The translations under genes and the position numbers were made by a program. This document shows, in pieces, positions 1 through 9,773 of a stretch of DNA of 64,000 nucleotides. Each line of letters opens with the position of its first letter. The stretch's first letter is position 1. Source of the DNA: Marinobacter sp. ATCH36. GTDB taxonomy: Bacteria; Pseudomonadota; Gammaproteobacteria; Pseudomonadales; Oleiphilaceae. The notes under the pieces were generated by a model, which was not told where the DNA came from, made no database searches, and saw only the letters and a program-made list of their open reading frames with translations. The stretch lies in assembly GCF_023555055.1 (NCBI RefSeq), contig NZ_JAMJPL010000001.1:248001-312000 (forward strand), in the 5' to 3' direction.

Positions 1-228
1 CCACGCCGGATAGAGCACGGCCACCGCATCGGCTTCCACATGCTCACGGGCGGCGCGGAGGATCAGTCCCCAGCGGGCCTTGTCGGCATCGGTTTCAAGA
101 GAGTTAATGGGCAAGTCGTAGCTTTGTTCGCTGGACAGAACAATGGCCATCATCGGGGCATCAAGCTCCCCCATGGCCTCGGCCTGTGCTACAGACACCA
201 GTTCGTCGATTGCCATCGGTTGGTTCAT
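1..228 (-). CDS. Partial hypothetical protein (N-terminal 76 residues)
   Basis: The gene runs off the left edge, so only the N-terminus is visible; it begins MNQPMAIDELVSVAQAEAM. A strong AGGAGG ribosome binding site lies 10 nt upstream of the ATG. The visible part is acidic and soluble-looking, with no signal peptide or membrane segment. I do not recognise the family. It lies in the same orientation as the amidase upstream of it, 147 nt away, so it may share that transcript or have its own promoter in the gap. Confidence 0.6.
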   Translation of the reverse strand, partial: MNQPMAIDELVSVAQAEAMGELDAPMMAIVLSSEQSYDLPINSLETDADKARWGLILRAAREHVEADAVAVLYPAW

Positions 229-262
229 AATACGCTCGCCTCCTCGATGCCATCAGGGTCTT

Positions 263-286
263 TCAGGGAGAAAGGGTTCTCCCTGA
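263..286. other. Hairpin in amidase/partial-gene intergenic gap
   Basis: Perfect 9-bp inverted repeat (TCAGGGAGA / TCTCCCTGA) around a 6-nt loop. There is no T-tract on either side, so it is not a convincing intrinsic terminator; a processing or attenuation hairpin is possible. A second short palindrome (GTGATC-ACG-GATCAC, 332-346) lies in the same gap and could be an operator for the partial gene. Confidence 0.35.
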
Positions 287-375
287 CTCACAGCATAGCG
301 TGTAACTGCCATAAAGATAAACGTGGATGCGGTGATCACGGATCACAATACGTCATTTATTGTTTCAGAGCGTAG

Positions 376-1875
376 TTACACCATCGCCTCCAGCCACTCG
401 TAACGACCAAACCAGGGTCTGGCTTCTTCCAACTGCGCCGCCAGCTGTAGCAGTGTGGTTTCGTCACCATGGGGCGCACCGAACTGCACCCCGACAGGCA
501 GTCCTGAAGCTGTCCAGTACATCGGCACCGACATTGCCGGTGTTCCGGTCAGGTTGGCCAACTGGGTAAAGGGTGTGCGGGCCAGGCTCTCGAGGGCCAT
601 CTGATCCACCTGACCACTACGATGGACCAGTTTACCAGCCTTGAGCATCAGCATCAGGCGTGCGGCCAGTTGCAGGTGGCCGGGCGTATCAAGCTCGCCA
701 ATTTTTGCCGGCAATTGTCCCGCTGTCGGGCAGAGATACATGTCGTAACCCTGAAAAAATGCTCCCAGCGCCCGGGCAAAATCATTCCACTGCTGGCGCC
801 TTCGGACATAATCCGGCAACGGCATGGACCGGCCCAACATGGCAAGCAGCCGGGTATCCAGCTCAAAATCCTCATCCCTGGCGCCCAAATCGACCTTTGC
901 CTTGTCCATCAGGGTCGATACTTCACCGAAATAAAGGCCGAGATAACAGCGGGCCAGCGCCATTCCATCAAACTCCGGGCGCGCATACTCCACCTGGTGC
1001 CCCAGAGCTTCGAGTACGCGGGCAGTGTCTTCAACCGCATCCACACACTCCGGCGCCACATCGGTTTCATAGGGAGAGGATGTAAATACGCCGATTCTGA
1101 GGCGGCGCGGTGCCTGGTGCATCAGCTCTGCATAGGGTGCTGGCGGCGGCGCAATGACGAACGGATCCCCTACTGCAGGACCGGACAGCACGTCGAGCAT
1201 GGCGGCGCTGTCCCTTACGGTACGTGTTACCACGTGATCGGTAGAGGCACCCGTCCAGGCTTCTCCGACGAAAGGCCCCGAGGAAATACGGCCACGGGAA
1301 GGCTTGAGCCCGAACAGTCCATTATAGGCCGCCGGAATACGTATGGATCCGCCACCATCATTGGCGCCGGCAATGGGTACAATTCCGGCAGCCACCGCCG
1401 CACCGGATCCTCCGCTGGAGCCTCCGGGAGTGAGATCGGTATTCCAGGGATTACGGGAAGGCCCCCAGAGTTTTGACTCTGTCACCGCCTTGAGACCAAA
1501 CTCCGGGGTTGCGGTACGGCCAAGAAACACCAGCCCGCCCGCACGGGCCCGGCGCACATATTCCGAGTCCTGCAGTGCAATATTGTTTTTCAGCCCACGA
1601 CTGCCGAACGTACATGGATGCCCCTGTTGCTCCTGGGACAGATCTTTAAGCAGCATGGGAACGCCTGAAAAGGTACCATCAGGCTGGTAGGCCTGGCCCA
1701 GCGCATCGGAGAACTGGGGGTAGCAAATGGCGTTCAGCTTGCTGTTCACAGCCGCTGCCCGCTCGATAGCTGCCTCAGAGACTTCCCGGGCTGATACTTC
1801 ATTTCGGCGAATCAGGTCGGCAAGCGCTACCGCGTCGTACCGGAGGTATTCGGATTGCTTCATGATCGATTCCAT
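376..1875 (-). CDS. Amidase signature family hydrolase
   Basis: A 499-residue amidase-signature enzyme hydrolysing a C-N amide bond. The hallmark GGSSGGSGAA stretch is at about residues 151-160. The Ser-cisSer-Lys triad is visible: Lys77 (MLLKD), Ser153/154 and nucleophile Ser177 (GGGSIRIPA). Length is normal for the family. The substrate cannot be read from sequence; overall style resembles 6-aminohexanoate-cyclic-dimer-hydrolase-like amidases rather than GatA, and no gatB/gatC is nearby. No signal peptide, so cytoplasmic. The start is either the first ATG or the ATG four codons in; neither has a strong ribosome site. It is divergent from the transglycosylase-like gene, with 40 nt between starts. 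Confidence 0.85.
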   Translation of the reverse strand: MESIMKQSEYLRYDAVALADLIRRNEVSAREVSEAAIERAAAVNSKLNAICYPQFSDALGQAYQPDGTFSGVPMLLKDLSQEQQGHPCTFGSRGLKNNIALQDSEYVRRARAGGLVFLGRTATPEFGLKAVTESKLWGPSRNPWNTDLTPGGSSGGSGAAVAAGIVPIAGANDGGGSIRIPAAYNGLFGLKPSRGRISSGPFVGEAWTGASTDHVVTRTVRDSAAMLDVLSGPAVGDPFVIAPPPAPYAELMHQAPRRLRIGVFTSSPYETDVAPECVDAVEDTARVLEALGHQVEYARPEFDGMALARCYLGLYFGEVSTLMDKAKVDLGARDEDFELDTRLLAMLGRSMPLPDYVRRRQQWNDFARALGAFFQGYDMYLCPTAGQLPAKIGELDTPGHLQLAARLMLMLKAGKLVHRSGQVDQMALESLARTPFTQLANLTGTPAMSVPMYWTASGLPVGVQFGAPHGDETTLLQLAAQLEEARPWFGRYEWLEAMV

Positions 1876-1915
1876 TTGTTATTCTGAACTCTGGAGATTG
1901 AGGGAACTACCGTCT

Positions 1916-3034
1916 ATGAACAAGAGTCCCAGGCGCCGCTCACTTGCTGTCGCTTTCATGGTCACGTCCATTATTGCACCATTCCTGTGCGCCAGCGAAC
2001 AACCGCCAGAGCCAGCGGAAAACTGGACCAGCATTGTCCGCAGCTCTCCCTATTGGGTAAGCCAGGGCGTTTACCACAACATCACCACTATCCGGCGCTG
2101 GGTGTTGAAAGAGTCCGGATACTGCTCTGACACAGACCGACACATTCTTTTCGATATGCGTGGCCAGTTCCTTGGCTATATCGACGATGAGAGCAGCCGC
2201 GAGGCTACCCAGAAGCGCCTGAACGACACCAGGCGCTCACTGGCCGCCAGCGGGCGTGCAGAAAGCTGGGCGGTCGGTGGCCCTGACAAAACCGGCTATC
2301 CTTTTGCGCTTGCCTGCGACCAGCCCCACGTCAATCTGGATGAAGCCGTCGCACGTTATCTGGGCACCCTGCCCACCGAACTGATCTGGGGCGCCTGGGA
2401 TGACCTCTCCTTCGCCACTCAGAACAAACCCGAACCCCTTCACGATGCCCTGATTTACGTCTATGAAACGCGCACGCAGCAGCAAAGAAACAACTTGCCG
2501 GCCACATTGCCCAAATACCTTGCCGGTCAGGTGCTGATCGAGAGCAGCGGCCAGCAAAAGGCCCACTCCACAGCCGATGCCAAGGGCATACTGCAGCTGT
2601 CACCTTCGGCACTGAGCGACTGCCGGATCAAGCCTGCCAATCACTGGCACAGACTGGCACAGATTGATTGCGCCCTCAGATTAATGAATCAGAATGCGCG
2701 CAACCTGCAGGAACCGTTCAACCAGCGCTTTGGCGATTTGCCCGGCGGCAAACGTGACGAGCTCTTTACCCTGCTGCTGGTTCAGGCCTACCACGGTGGC
2801 GCGGGCCGCATAAAAGCCCTGCTGGATGATGACACCCTCTCCAGGCCTGCCGCCTACTTTGCCCGCGAACACGAGAGTTTCAGTGCCGGTGATATCGCTT
2901 TTGGCATGGTGTTTCACAACCTCGGGCGTGACCGTTTCGGCCTGGCGTCTTTGTACTATGTGGCCGACGTCAAACTGGCCACAGAGGCACTGTGCAAAAC
3001 GTCGCGGCTTGGCAATACCCCTTTCTGTGAATAA
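1916..3034 (+). CDS. Secreted lytic transglycosylase-like (SLT domain) protein
   Basis: A 372-residue protein with an N-terminal signal peptide (RRRS followed by a hydrophobic stretch ending near CASEQ). Residues about 200-240 match the SLT lysozyme-like fold: a catalytic-type Glu at about 209 in LIESSGQQ, then ADAKGILQLSP corresponding to the A-x-G-x-x-Q motif. The later stretch QAYHGGAGRIKAL resembles the AYNAGxGRV motif of Slt/MltC-type enzymes. It probably cleaves or binds periplasmic peptidoglycan. I chose the ATG after a GAGGGA site; the reading frame is open further upstream but that part overlaps the divergent amidase. The N-terminal 180 residues match no family I recognise. Confidence 0.7.
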   Translation: MNKSPRRRSLAVAFMVTSIIAPFLCASEQPPEPAENWTSIVRSSPYWVSQGVYHNITTIRRWVLKESGYCSDTDRHILFDMRGQFLGYIDDESSREATQKRLNDTRRSLAASGRAESWAVGGPDKTGYPFALACDQPHVNLDEAVARYLGTLPTELIWGAWDDLSFATQNKPEPLHDALIYVYETRTQQQRNNLPATLPKYLAGQVLIESSGQQKAHSTADAKGILQLSPSALSDCRIKPANHWHRLAQIDCALRLMNQNARNLQEPFNQRFGDLPGGKRDELFTLLLVQAYHGGAGRIKALLDDDTLSRPAAYFAREHESFSAGDIAFGMVFHNLGRDRFGLASLYYVADVKLATEALCKTSRLGNTPFCE

Positions 3035-3049
3035 CTCCGGGAGCCCGGT

Positions 3050-3814
3050 TTGGAACTGACACTGATTCCGGAGGGCCTGACCGCCGCAACCGCAGGTTTT
3101 CTGCTGATGAGTTCGGTCGTAACCTCCATGATCACTGCCAGCCTGGGTGCCGGTGGTGGCGTTCTGTTACTGGTGCTGATGGCCTTCTGGATTCCGCCTG
3201 CGGCGATCATTCCGGTACATGGCATGATCCAGCTCGGTTCAAATGCGGGCCGGGCTACTCTGACCTGGCGCCATACCGACTGGAAAGCCATCGCAGCCTT
3301 CGCGCCCGGCGTGCTGGTGGGCGCTGCTTTGGGTGCCTGGGTGCTGGTAGACCTGCCAAGCTATCTCTGGCAGCTGACGATTGGGCTGTTTGTGCTGTAC
3401 CTGTGCTGGGGGCCGGCACTACCGAAAGGAGCGTTTGGCAGTACCGGGGTTTTTCTGGCCTCCGGCCTTACCAGTTTCATCAGCCTGTTTGTGGGTGCCA
3501 CTGGACCGCTGGTGGCATCCTTCATCAAACAGATGCATGTTGACCGCTTCACCACCGTGGCCACATTTGCCACGGCCATGACCCTTCAGCATGCCCCGAA
3601 AGCCCTGGTTTTCGGGCTTGCCGGTTTCATGTTCCGAGACTGGGTTTTGTTTATCCTGGCAATGATTGCCTTCGGCTTTGCCGGCACCTGGCTGGGACTT
3701 CATGTGCTCCGGTCCATGAGCAACCGCTACTTCAGCCGCGCGTTCAATCTTTTGCTCACGCTACTGGCGTTGCGGCTGCTCTGGCAGGCAGGGAGCTCCG
3801 CAGGCTGGTGGTAG
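3050..3814 (+). CDS. TauE/SafE family membrane exporter
   Basis: A 254-residue polytopic membrane protein with about eight hydrophobic segments and the small-residue-rich family style (SLGAGGGVLLLVLMAFWIPP near the N-terminus, and a second-half repeat around SLFVGATGPLVASF). TauE/SafE members export sulfite, sulfoacetate or related anions across the inner membrane; the substrate here is unknown. The start is TTG, supported by a GGGAG site about 8 nt upstream and by lack of an upstream ATG after the preceding stop. It follows the transglycosylase-like gene by 15 nt, so the two are probably co-transcribed. Confidence 0.8.
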   Translation: MELTLIPEGLTAATAGFLLMSSVVTSMITASLGAGGGVLLLVLMAFWIPPAAIIPVHGMIQLGSNAGRATLTWRHTDWKAIAAFAPGVLVGAALGAWVLVDLPSYLWQLTIGLFVLYLCWGPALPKGAFGSTGVFLASGLTSFISLFVGATGPLVASFIKQMHVDRFTTVATFATAMTLQHAPKALVFGLAGFMFRDWVLFILAMIAFGFAGTWLGLHVLRSMSNRYFSRAFNLLLTLLALRLLWQAGSSAGWW

Positions 3815-3820
3815 AATGGC

Positions 3821-6205
3821 CTAATGAGACAGGGGCACGGTCACCACCTGGTTGCGACCGCGAGCCTTGGCGGCATAGCTACCCTCATCAGCTCTCGCAA
3901 TCACTTCACGAGGGCCGGAGTCACCTTCGGACATTTCAGTCAGGCCAATACTCGCCGTGACGCCAAAGAATTTACCGTCCCGCTCGATGCGAATGGACTC
4001 AATCCCCCGGCGAATGGTTTCCGCCAGTTCCACGGCGCGCTCCAGGCCACAGGCGGGCAGAATAATGCCGAATTCATCACCGCCAAGACGTGCCACGGTG
4101 TCGGATTGCCGCACGGATGCCCGTAGAAGATCGGCAAGACGCCCGAGCAGGTCATCCCCCATCAGGTGTCCACCTTCGTCATTGACCGGCTTGAAATAGT
4201 CCAGATCAATCAACATGAGCACACTGGCAACGGTCTTTTTGTTGGTATCGCCCAGACATTTCACCAGCGACGAGTTAAACGCACGCCGATTGAGCAGCCC
4301 CGTGAGGCTGTCGTGGGTTGCCTCCCAGGACAGACGCTCCTCTTCACGGCGCCGTTCGCTGTCATCCCGAATCACCAGTATCAGTTGATGATGGTCACTA
4401 CCCCTGTGCAGATGCAGTATGGCAAGATCCACGTCAAAGGTGCGGCCGCGGTTGTTCCTCATCGTTGCATACAGGTTGTCCACATCCGCACCGCGAAGGA
4501 AATCATCTGCCTCCCAGCGGCGGTTGTCGTTTTCTATCGCAACGCGCTCAAAGAAATTGGCCTGCTCACAACCCTCGGGCAGACCCAGGAAGCCACAGGC
4601 AGCCTCGTTGGCGTAACGGACAACCCCATTGACGTCCAGCATCAGCACACCTTCCTGGAGGACGCCCAGAATGCTGTCGGCCCGCTCCTGTTCTTCAGCC
4701 AGTTCCGCTTCGATTTCCAGTTCATGGGTGATGTCCCGGACCACAGTGATGGTACCAAGCGTTCGCTCTTCAGTACCGATGATTGCGGTCATCACATCCG
4801 CCCAGACCAATTGCTGATCCCTCCGGGTCTTCAGGCGGAAACGGCCCGTGAAAACTGCGTTGTTTCGCAGCGCATCCCTCCAGTCTTCCACTGCACTGGC
4901 ACGGTCCTCCTCAAATACGCCTGCAATCAGTGGAGTATGAAGAAGATCATTGGAATCTATTCCGACAATTCGCTCGAAAGCGGGGTTGACGAATTCAATC
5001 CGGCCCAGCACATCGGTCTGGATAATGCCGATCGGGGCACTCTGGGTAAGAGAACGGAAGAAAGCTTCGCGTTCGGCAAGCGACGCCAGCACTTCGTCCC
5101 GTTCCTCCATGACGGTATTAAAGGTCTCCGCAACCTGGCGGATTTCCGAACCACCGGCAACGTCCACAGGCTCGGTACGGATGCCAAGATGACGTTCGCT
5201 GATCTGAAATCCAAGATTGCGTAAAGGGCCCATCAAACGCCGGAACACGATCAACGCCAATGGAGCGACCACCAGAATGACGATCAACAATACTTGTGCA
5301 AAGGTGTCCGCCAGCCGACTAACCGGGGCATAGGCTTCGTCCGCCGGCCATACCGCGGCCACAAACCATGGCACCTGGGACATCTGCCGCACTGACATGA
5401 TCGTCTCGGTACCTTCCTGGTTATCGGTTCGGGCAGTACCCTCAAAGCCCGACATGGCGTCACGCAGCACCGGGTTTTCCAGCCTCAGTGGCGTCATGGT
5501 CTCACCGGTACGGCCGTGGGCAAGGGTTAAACCGCTGCGTGTGGCGATGCCAACATAGCCTGTCCTGCCAATGTGAACCCGGCTTATCTCCTCCATGAAG
5601 TTATCGCCGGCAAGAAACACCGCGCCTCCCAGAACTCCGATAAACCGTTGGCGATGGTCAAAAACGGGAGCAGTCATCATGATTGCTGGCCGATCCTCGT
5701 AGTTCAATACGAAGGGTTGGCTGATAATCGGAGTCAACTGATCGGACGTTTGCTGAAAATACTGACGTTCACTGATATTAAGCCCGATCTGTTGGTATTG
5801 CTCCGGATATTCAGCGATAACATTGCCATCGGTATCAAACAGGTAGACGCCATCGAAGAGGTGCTGGAGCGCTATCTCACGCCTGATGAGCACACGGGCC
5901 CGCGCAGTCAGTACGCTCTGCTCCATGGCAAACCCCTCTGCGACATGGACAAGGGTGTCCCTTCGTTGTGCGAGGCGTTGATCCAGATTGCTGGCGACCA
6001 GGTTGGCGATGGTTTCCACCTGTTCGCTGGCCTGAGTCTCAAGCTCAGCACGGCTGACCAGCGAGCTGATCACCGCCACGGCAGCGGCTGACAGCACAAT
6101 AGTGAGCACCACAAAGGCAACCGCCCGGTTGACGAGACTGGCAAACCAACGCTTGATCAACACAGCGAGCAGGCTCCCGAGTACCGGGAATACTCCGCGG
6201 AGCAC
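3821..6205 (-). CDS. Membrane diguanylate cyclase (Cache-HAMP-PAS-PAS-GGDEF)
   Basis: A 794-residue sensor making cyclic di-GMP. Order: TM helix (about 25-50), periplasmic dCache-type sensor (50-290), second TM (300-325), HAMP (about 325-380), two PAS domains (near QSAPIGIIQTD and LQEGVLMLDVNG), then GGDEF. The active-site GGDEF is intact and an RQSD inhibitory I-site lies five residues before it, so product feedback inhibition is expected. No EAL domain. The track start is GTG; an internal GTG/TTG about 14-15 codons in (before IKRWFASLV) follows a GGGAG and is an equally good start. Convergent with the TauE/SafE gene, 6 nt apart. The periplasmic ligand is unknown. Confidence 0.88.
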   Translation of the reverse strand: MLRGVFPVLGSLLAVLIKRWFASLVNRAVAFVVLTIVLSAAAVAVISSLVSRAELETQASEQVETIANLVASNLDQRLAQRRDTLVHVAEGFAMEQSVLTARARVLIRREIALQHLFDGVYLFDTDGNVIAEYPEQYQQIGLNISERQYFQQTSDQLTPIISQPFVLNYEDRPAIMMTAPVFDHRQRFIGVLGGAVFLAGDNFMEEISRVHIGRTGYVGIATRSGLTLAHGRTGETMTPLRLENPVLRDAMSGFEGTARTDNQEGTETIMSVRQMSQVPWFVAAVWPADEAYAPVSRLADTFAQVLLIVILVVAPLALIVFRRLMGPLRNLGFQISERHLGIRTEPVDVAGGSEIRQVAETFNTVMEERDEVLASLAEREAFFRSLTQSAPIGIIQTDVLGRIEFVNPAFERIVGIDSNDLLHTPLIAGVFEEDRASAVEDWRDALRNNAVFTGRFRLKTRRDQQLVWADVMTAIIGTEERTLGTITVVRDITHELEIEAELAEEQERADSILGVLQEGVLMLDVNGVVRYANEAACGFLGLPEGCEQANFFERVAIENDNRRWEADDFLRGADVDNLYATMRNNRGRTFDVDLAILHLHRGSDHHQLILVIRDDSERRREEERLSWEATHDSLTGLLNRRAFNSSLVKCLGDTNKKTVASVLMLIDLDYFKPVNDEGGHLMGDDLLGRLADLLRASVRQSDTVARLGGDEFGIILPACGLERAVELAETIRRGIESIRIERDGKFFGVTASIGLTEMSEGDSGPREVIARADEGSYAAKARGRNQVVTVPLSH

Positions 6206-6341
6206 AATAATTTTTTACAGGGAGTACCAGAAATCTGGCTCACAGAGCAAAACACCATTTGTTGTAATCGGTTGCGACTGATCCTAGATGGTCAGTTTAA
6301 CAGACAGACAGCATCTGAAAGGTTACAGGGCTTGCAAATTC

Positions 6342-6360
6342 AATGATAATCGTTACTATT
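6342..6360 (+). promoter_or_regulatory. Fur box in exbB promoter
   Basis: AATGATAATCGTTACTATT matches the Fur consensus core TGATAAT-NN-ATTATCA with few mismatches. It lies between a TTGCAA -35-like element (6332-6337) and a TACTAT -10-like element (6354-6359) spaced by 16 nt, so Fur-Fe2+ binding would block RNA polymerase. Iron-repressed expression of the ExbB-ExbD-TonB operon is the expected outcome. Confidence 0.7.
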
Positions 6361-6390
6361 TAGATCTATTTAATAATTGAGGTTTTCCTG

Positions 6391-7188
6391 ATGTCAGACC
6401 CCCTGCTCACCGACGCTACCGGAGTCAGTACCGGCCCGGTCAGTCAGCTGATGGAAATGGGTGGCCCTGTAATGATGGTGCTGCTGGCAATCGCATTGGC
6501 GGGTGTCGTGACCTTCGTTTACCTCATGTTATTCGGGACTTTTTTTGCTCCCAAGTTCACTGCGAAGCTTAAAAAGGGCATTACGGTTTGGCAACAGAAG
6601 CCCGGTCGTGACGTACCCGGCCAGTTAAAACAGAACGCCGGCCGTTACAGCCGTCTGAATCCATTGCATCATCTGGTTATCAACACCATGAATGCACGCC
6701 TGGAAGGCACGGATCCGCAACAGATACGGGAGTCTGTTGCGAGGGACGCCCACGAAGCCCTGGAGCCTTTCGAAGCGCCGCTGAAAATCATCGAGGTGAT
6801 TGCTGCACTGGCACCGCTGTTGGGCTTGCTGGGTACGGTAATGGGCATGATGGAAGCCTTCAGCGCCATGGCTGCTACCGAAGGCCGTGCCAACGCCTCC
6901 CAGTTGAGCGGCGGCATATACGAAGCACTGACTACCACGGCCGCCGGTCTGGTGATTGCCATTCCGTTTGCCGCCCTGGCAGCCTGGATCGAATTCCGCC
7001 TTCGTAGGATCCAGAAAACCATCAACAGTGTACTTGTCACGGTCTTGGCCGTGCCGGTGGCATCGCCCGGGCGTTTCGAAAACACAGAAAATGCGGAAAC
7101 TGAGACAGACACCGCGACAGCAGCCCGTCGTTTTTCCGACTACTCCGATTCCGGACAGCAGGGCCGCCTGGCAAATGCAACTGGTTGA
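6391..7188 (+). CDS. exbB: ExbB/TolQ/MotA family proton channel protein
   Basis: A 265-residue inner-membrane protein, the pentameric channel scaffold that with ExbD converts proton motive force into TonB movement. TM1 is at about residues 25-50; the characteristic pair of later helices includes IIEVIAALAPLLGLLGTVMGM and IYEALTTTAAGLVIAIPFAA. The C-terminus carries an acidic, low-complexity cytoplasmic tail of about 40 residues not typical of short ExbB proteins. First gene of exbB-exbD-exbD-tonB, downstream of a Fur box. Its last codons overlap the start proposed for the next gene. Confidence 0.88.
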   Translation: MSDPLLTDATGVSTGPVSQLMEMGGPVMMVLLAIALAGVVTFVYLMLFGTFFAPKFTAKLKKGITVWQQKPGRDVPGQLKQNAGRYSRLNPLHHLVINTMNARLEGTDPQQIRESVARDAHEALEPFEAPLKIIEVIAALAPLLGLLGTVMGMMEAFSAMAATEGRANASQLSGGIYEALTTTAAGLVIAIPFAALAAWIEFRLRRIQKTINSVLVTVLAVPVASPGRFENTENAETETDTATAARRFSDYSDSGQQGRLANATG

Positions 7189-7576
7189 ACCAAGGCCGGC
7201 ACGGCCGATTCCCATCCGCATTACCCCGCTGATTGATGTGGTATTTATCCTGCTGGTGTTCTTCATGCTCACCAGCCGGTTGCTGCCCGTGAGCTTTATG
7301 GAGCTGACCAACAGCACTGGCGATACCAGCCCGGTCACTGGAGAGCCGGTGCCAGAGGTAACGGTTGAGCGTGATGGCCAGGCGATCTGGCGGGGAGAAA
7401 CCTACGATATCGGGGCACTTGTGAGCGAACTGAAGGCTAGCGGCATCGACGAAATCAACCTCGCGACTGCGCCCACCACCCGTCTGACGGATTTCACCAC
7501 CGCCTACAGCCAGTTGTCGGGCAGCGGCATCACCACCCACTGGAAACGTTCGCCGCAGCCTGCGGAGCAACCATGA
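7175..7576 (+). CDS. exbD: ExbD biopolymer transport protein, first copy (channel Asp present)
   Basis: A 133-residue single-pass membrane protein. The short cytoplasmic N-terminus leads into PLIDVVFILLVFFMLTS, where Asp21 is the conserved proton-carrying residue of ExbD/TolR/MotB. The periplasmic domain ends with the usual beta-alpha ExbD fold. The start is an ATG overlapping the 3' end of exbB by 14 nt, which gives the normal family length; the frame is open further upstream but that would add an atypical extension. Coupled by an ATGA overlap to the second exbD. Confidence 0.82.
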   Translation: MQLVEPRPARPIPIRITPLIDVVFILLVFFMLTSRLLPVSFMELTNSTGDTSPVTGEPVPEVTVERDGQAIWRGETYDIGALVSELKASGIDEINLATAPTTRLTDFTTAYSQLSGSGITTHWKRSPQPAEQP

Positions 7577-7982
7577 GCGATCTGGTACCACCACCGGTTA
7601 CTTCCGGGAAGTCCCTCATGGAGCGCCTGGAAGATGCCCTGCTGCCGCTCATCAACCTGGTGTTCCTGCTACTGATGTTTTTTATCGTAGCGGGCCAGTT
7701 ATCGGATACGCCGTTGCCAGATCTTCCTGGCATGAATGATCAGGGGGGCAACGAGCAGCCCTATGCAGACCTGATCGTGACCGCCGCCGGTGACTGGCAG
7801 GTAGACGGGCAGAGCGTCCGCCCCGAAAGCCTTGCCAAGGTTCTGCCAGCTCCGGACGAGGAGTCCCCCCTTAAAATCGCCGCCGGGCAGAACATTGTCA
7901 TGAGTGACCTCGAGACCCTGCTTCGGGCGCTTGAAGACAACGGTTACAGCGAAGTTATCCTGCTCACGGAGCCCGCCAGCTG

Positions 7983-7983
<1 letters not shown>
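7573..7983 (+). CDS. exbD: ExbD-like protein, second copy (channel Asp replaced by Asn)
   Basis: A 136-residue ExbD paralogue with the same topology. The membrane motif reads [17 protein letters not shown], so the essential acidic residue is Asn28 (codon AAC at 7654-7656). A short Pro- and Gly-rich linker and a compact periplasmic domain follow. It overlaps exbD copy 1 by ATGA and tonB by TGATG, so all three are translationally coupled. Known biology: ExbB5-ExbD2 complexes contain an ExbD dimer. Inference: this protein may pair with copy 1 to give an Asp/Asn heterodimer, or act as an accessory subunit. Confidence 0.82.
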
Positions 7984-8756
<773 letters not shown>

Positions 8757-8875
8757 GCAAGTTATTGCCTGGCCAGCAAGATCTCGCTCCGCAGCCAGCA
8801 AGGGATTGCCCGGACCGCCCCTCCATCATCTACCAATAACCCGTTAATTACTGTAATTAAACGCTTTTATTATTC

Positions 8876-8891
8876 TGGCACGGCCTTTGTT
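8876..8891 (+). promoter_or_regulatory. Sigma54-type promoter upstream of hcp (imperfect -12)
   Basis: TGGCACG-GCCT-TTGTT matches the RpoN consensus TGGCACG-N4-TTGCW except that the -12 GC is GT. The start site would fall about 50 nt before hcp. RpoN control of hcp genes is known in Vibrio and Pseudomonas. The T at the normally invariant position lowers confidence. Confidence 0.5.
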
Positions 8892-8954
8892 TATGAGTAA
8901 GCGTCCAGGGAAAACCCAGGGACACATACTCATTCACACGTCATGGAGCAGACT

Positions 8955-9473
8955 ATGCCAACTCCTTGTTATATCAGCATCGAAGGCCAGACTCAGGGCA
9001 ACATCACCGCCGGCGCCTTCACTTCCGATTCCGTCGGCAACATCTACGTTGAAGGCCACGAAGACGAAGTACTGGTTCAGGAATTCAGCCACGTTGTAAC
9101 CGTTCCGACTGACCCCCAGTCCGGCCAGCCTTCAGGCCAGCGCGTTCACAAGCCGTTCAAGTTTACCTCTGCGCTGAACAAAGCCACGCCGCTTATGTAC
9201 AACGCCCTGGCCTCCGGCGAAATGCTGCCGAAAGTTGAGCTGAAGTGGTACCGCACCTCTGTTGAGGGCAAACAGGAACACTTCTTCTCCACCATCCTGG
9301 AAGATGCCACTATCATCGACATCAACTGCAATATGCCCCACTGCCAGGATGCCGCCAGCGCTGACTTCACCCAGCTGGTAACGGCTTCGCTGTCTTACCG
9401 CAAGGTAACCTGGGAGCACGCTGTTGCCGGCACTTCCGGTGCAGATGACTGGCGTTCACCGATCGAGGGTTAA
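8955..9473 (+). CDS. hcp: Hcp, type VI secretion tube protein (orphan)
   Basis: A 172-residue Hcp, beginning MPTPCYISIEGQTQG with the ITAGAF and VEGHEDEVLVQEF motifs of the hexameric tube family. Hcp stacks into the inner tube of the type VI secretion system and can carry effectors. The start used has GGAG 7 nt upstream; an in-frame ATG four codons earlier overlaps that site and is less likely. No tss genes occur in the window, so this is an auxiliary hcp acting with a distant main cluster. The following small ORF and lipoprotein could be cargo-related, but nothing in their sequence shows it. Confidence 0.93.
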   Translation: MPTPCYISIEGQTQGNITAGAFTSDSVGNIYVEGHEDEVLVQEFSHVVTVPTDPQSGQPSGQRVHKPFKFTSALNKATPLMYNALASGEMLPKVELKWYRTSVEGKQEHFFSTILEDATIIDINCNMPHCQDAASADFTQLVTASLSYRKVTWEHAVAGTSGADDWRSPIEG

Positions 9474-9487
9474 GACCAGCCTCGATA

Positions 9488-9754
9488 TTGGAAAGGGAGC
9501 GGCAACTACCTCCCTTTCCAAACTATCAAAAGGAGCCTGTTATTACCGAAACTGACGTTTGCAGTAAATGGATTGATGCTGTTCCAAACCCCAAAGACCT
9601 TCTGACACCAACAAACGGCATCCGTAAGTGGGCAATTCGAGTAATCAGGGCTGCCGGCGAGCCTTTTGTACGTGGTAACATCGAAGTTAATTACACCTGC
9701 AAGGTTACTCGCGGACTACAGTTCAGAAACCTGCTGGAAGCATCTTTACGATAA
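9488..9754 (+). CDS. Uncertain small ORF downstream of hcp
   Basis: An 88-codon frame in the 300-nt gap between hcp and the lipoprotein. Codons from about 9539 on look like real protein (KWIDAVPNPKDLL ... GEPFVRGNIEVNYTC), but the only standard start is a TTG inside the hairpin above. An AGGAG at 9531-9535 is correctly spaced for an ATT at 9542, a start known only in rare genes. I recognise no family. It may be a 5'-truncated remnant, a gene with a non-standard start, or chance. Confidence 0.25.
   Translation: MERERQLPPFPNYQKEPVITETDVCSKWIDAVPNPKDLLTPTNGIRKWAIRVIRAAGEPFVRGNIEVNYTCKVTRGLQFRNLLEASLR
9490..9519 (+). terminator. Stem-loop after hcp (terminator-like)
   Basis: Perfect 10-bp stem (GGAAAGGGAG / CTCCCTTTCC) with a 10-nt loop, 16 nt after the hcp stop. 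It lacks a following T-run, so termination would be weak or the hairpin may protect the abundant hcp mRNA 3' end. Confidence 0.5.
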
Positions 9755-9773
9755 ACATGGACGTCTCAGAACA

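Noticed and set aside
9490..9519. hcp downstream hairpin considered as a riboswitch
   Set aside because: A single perfect stem-loop without a conserved aptamer, placed after a stop codon.
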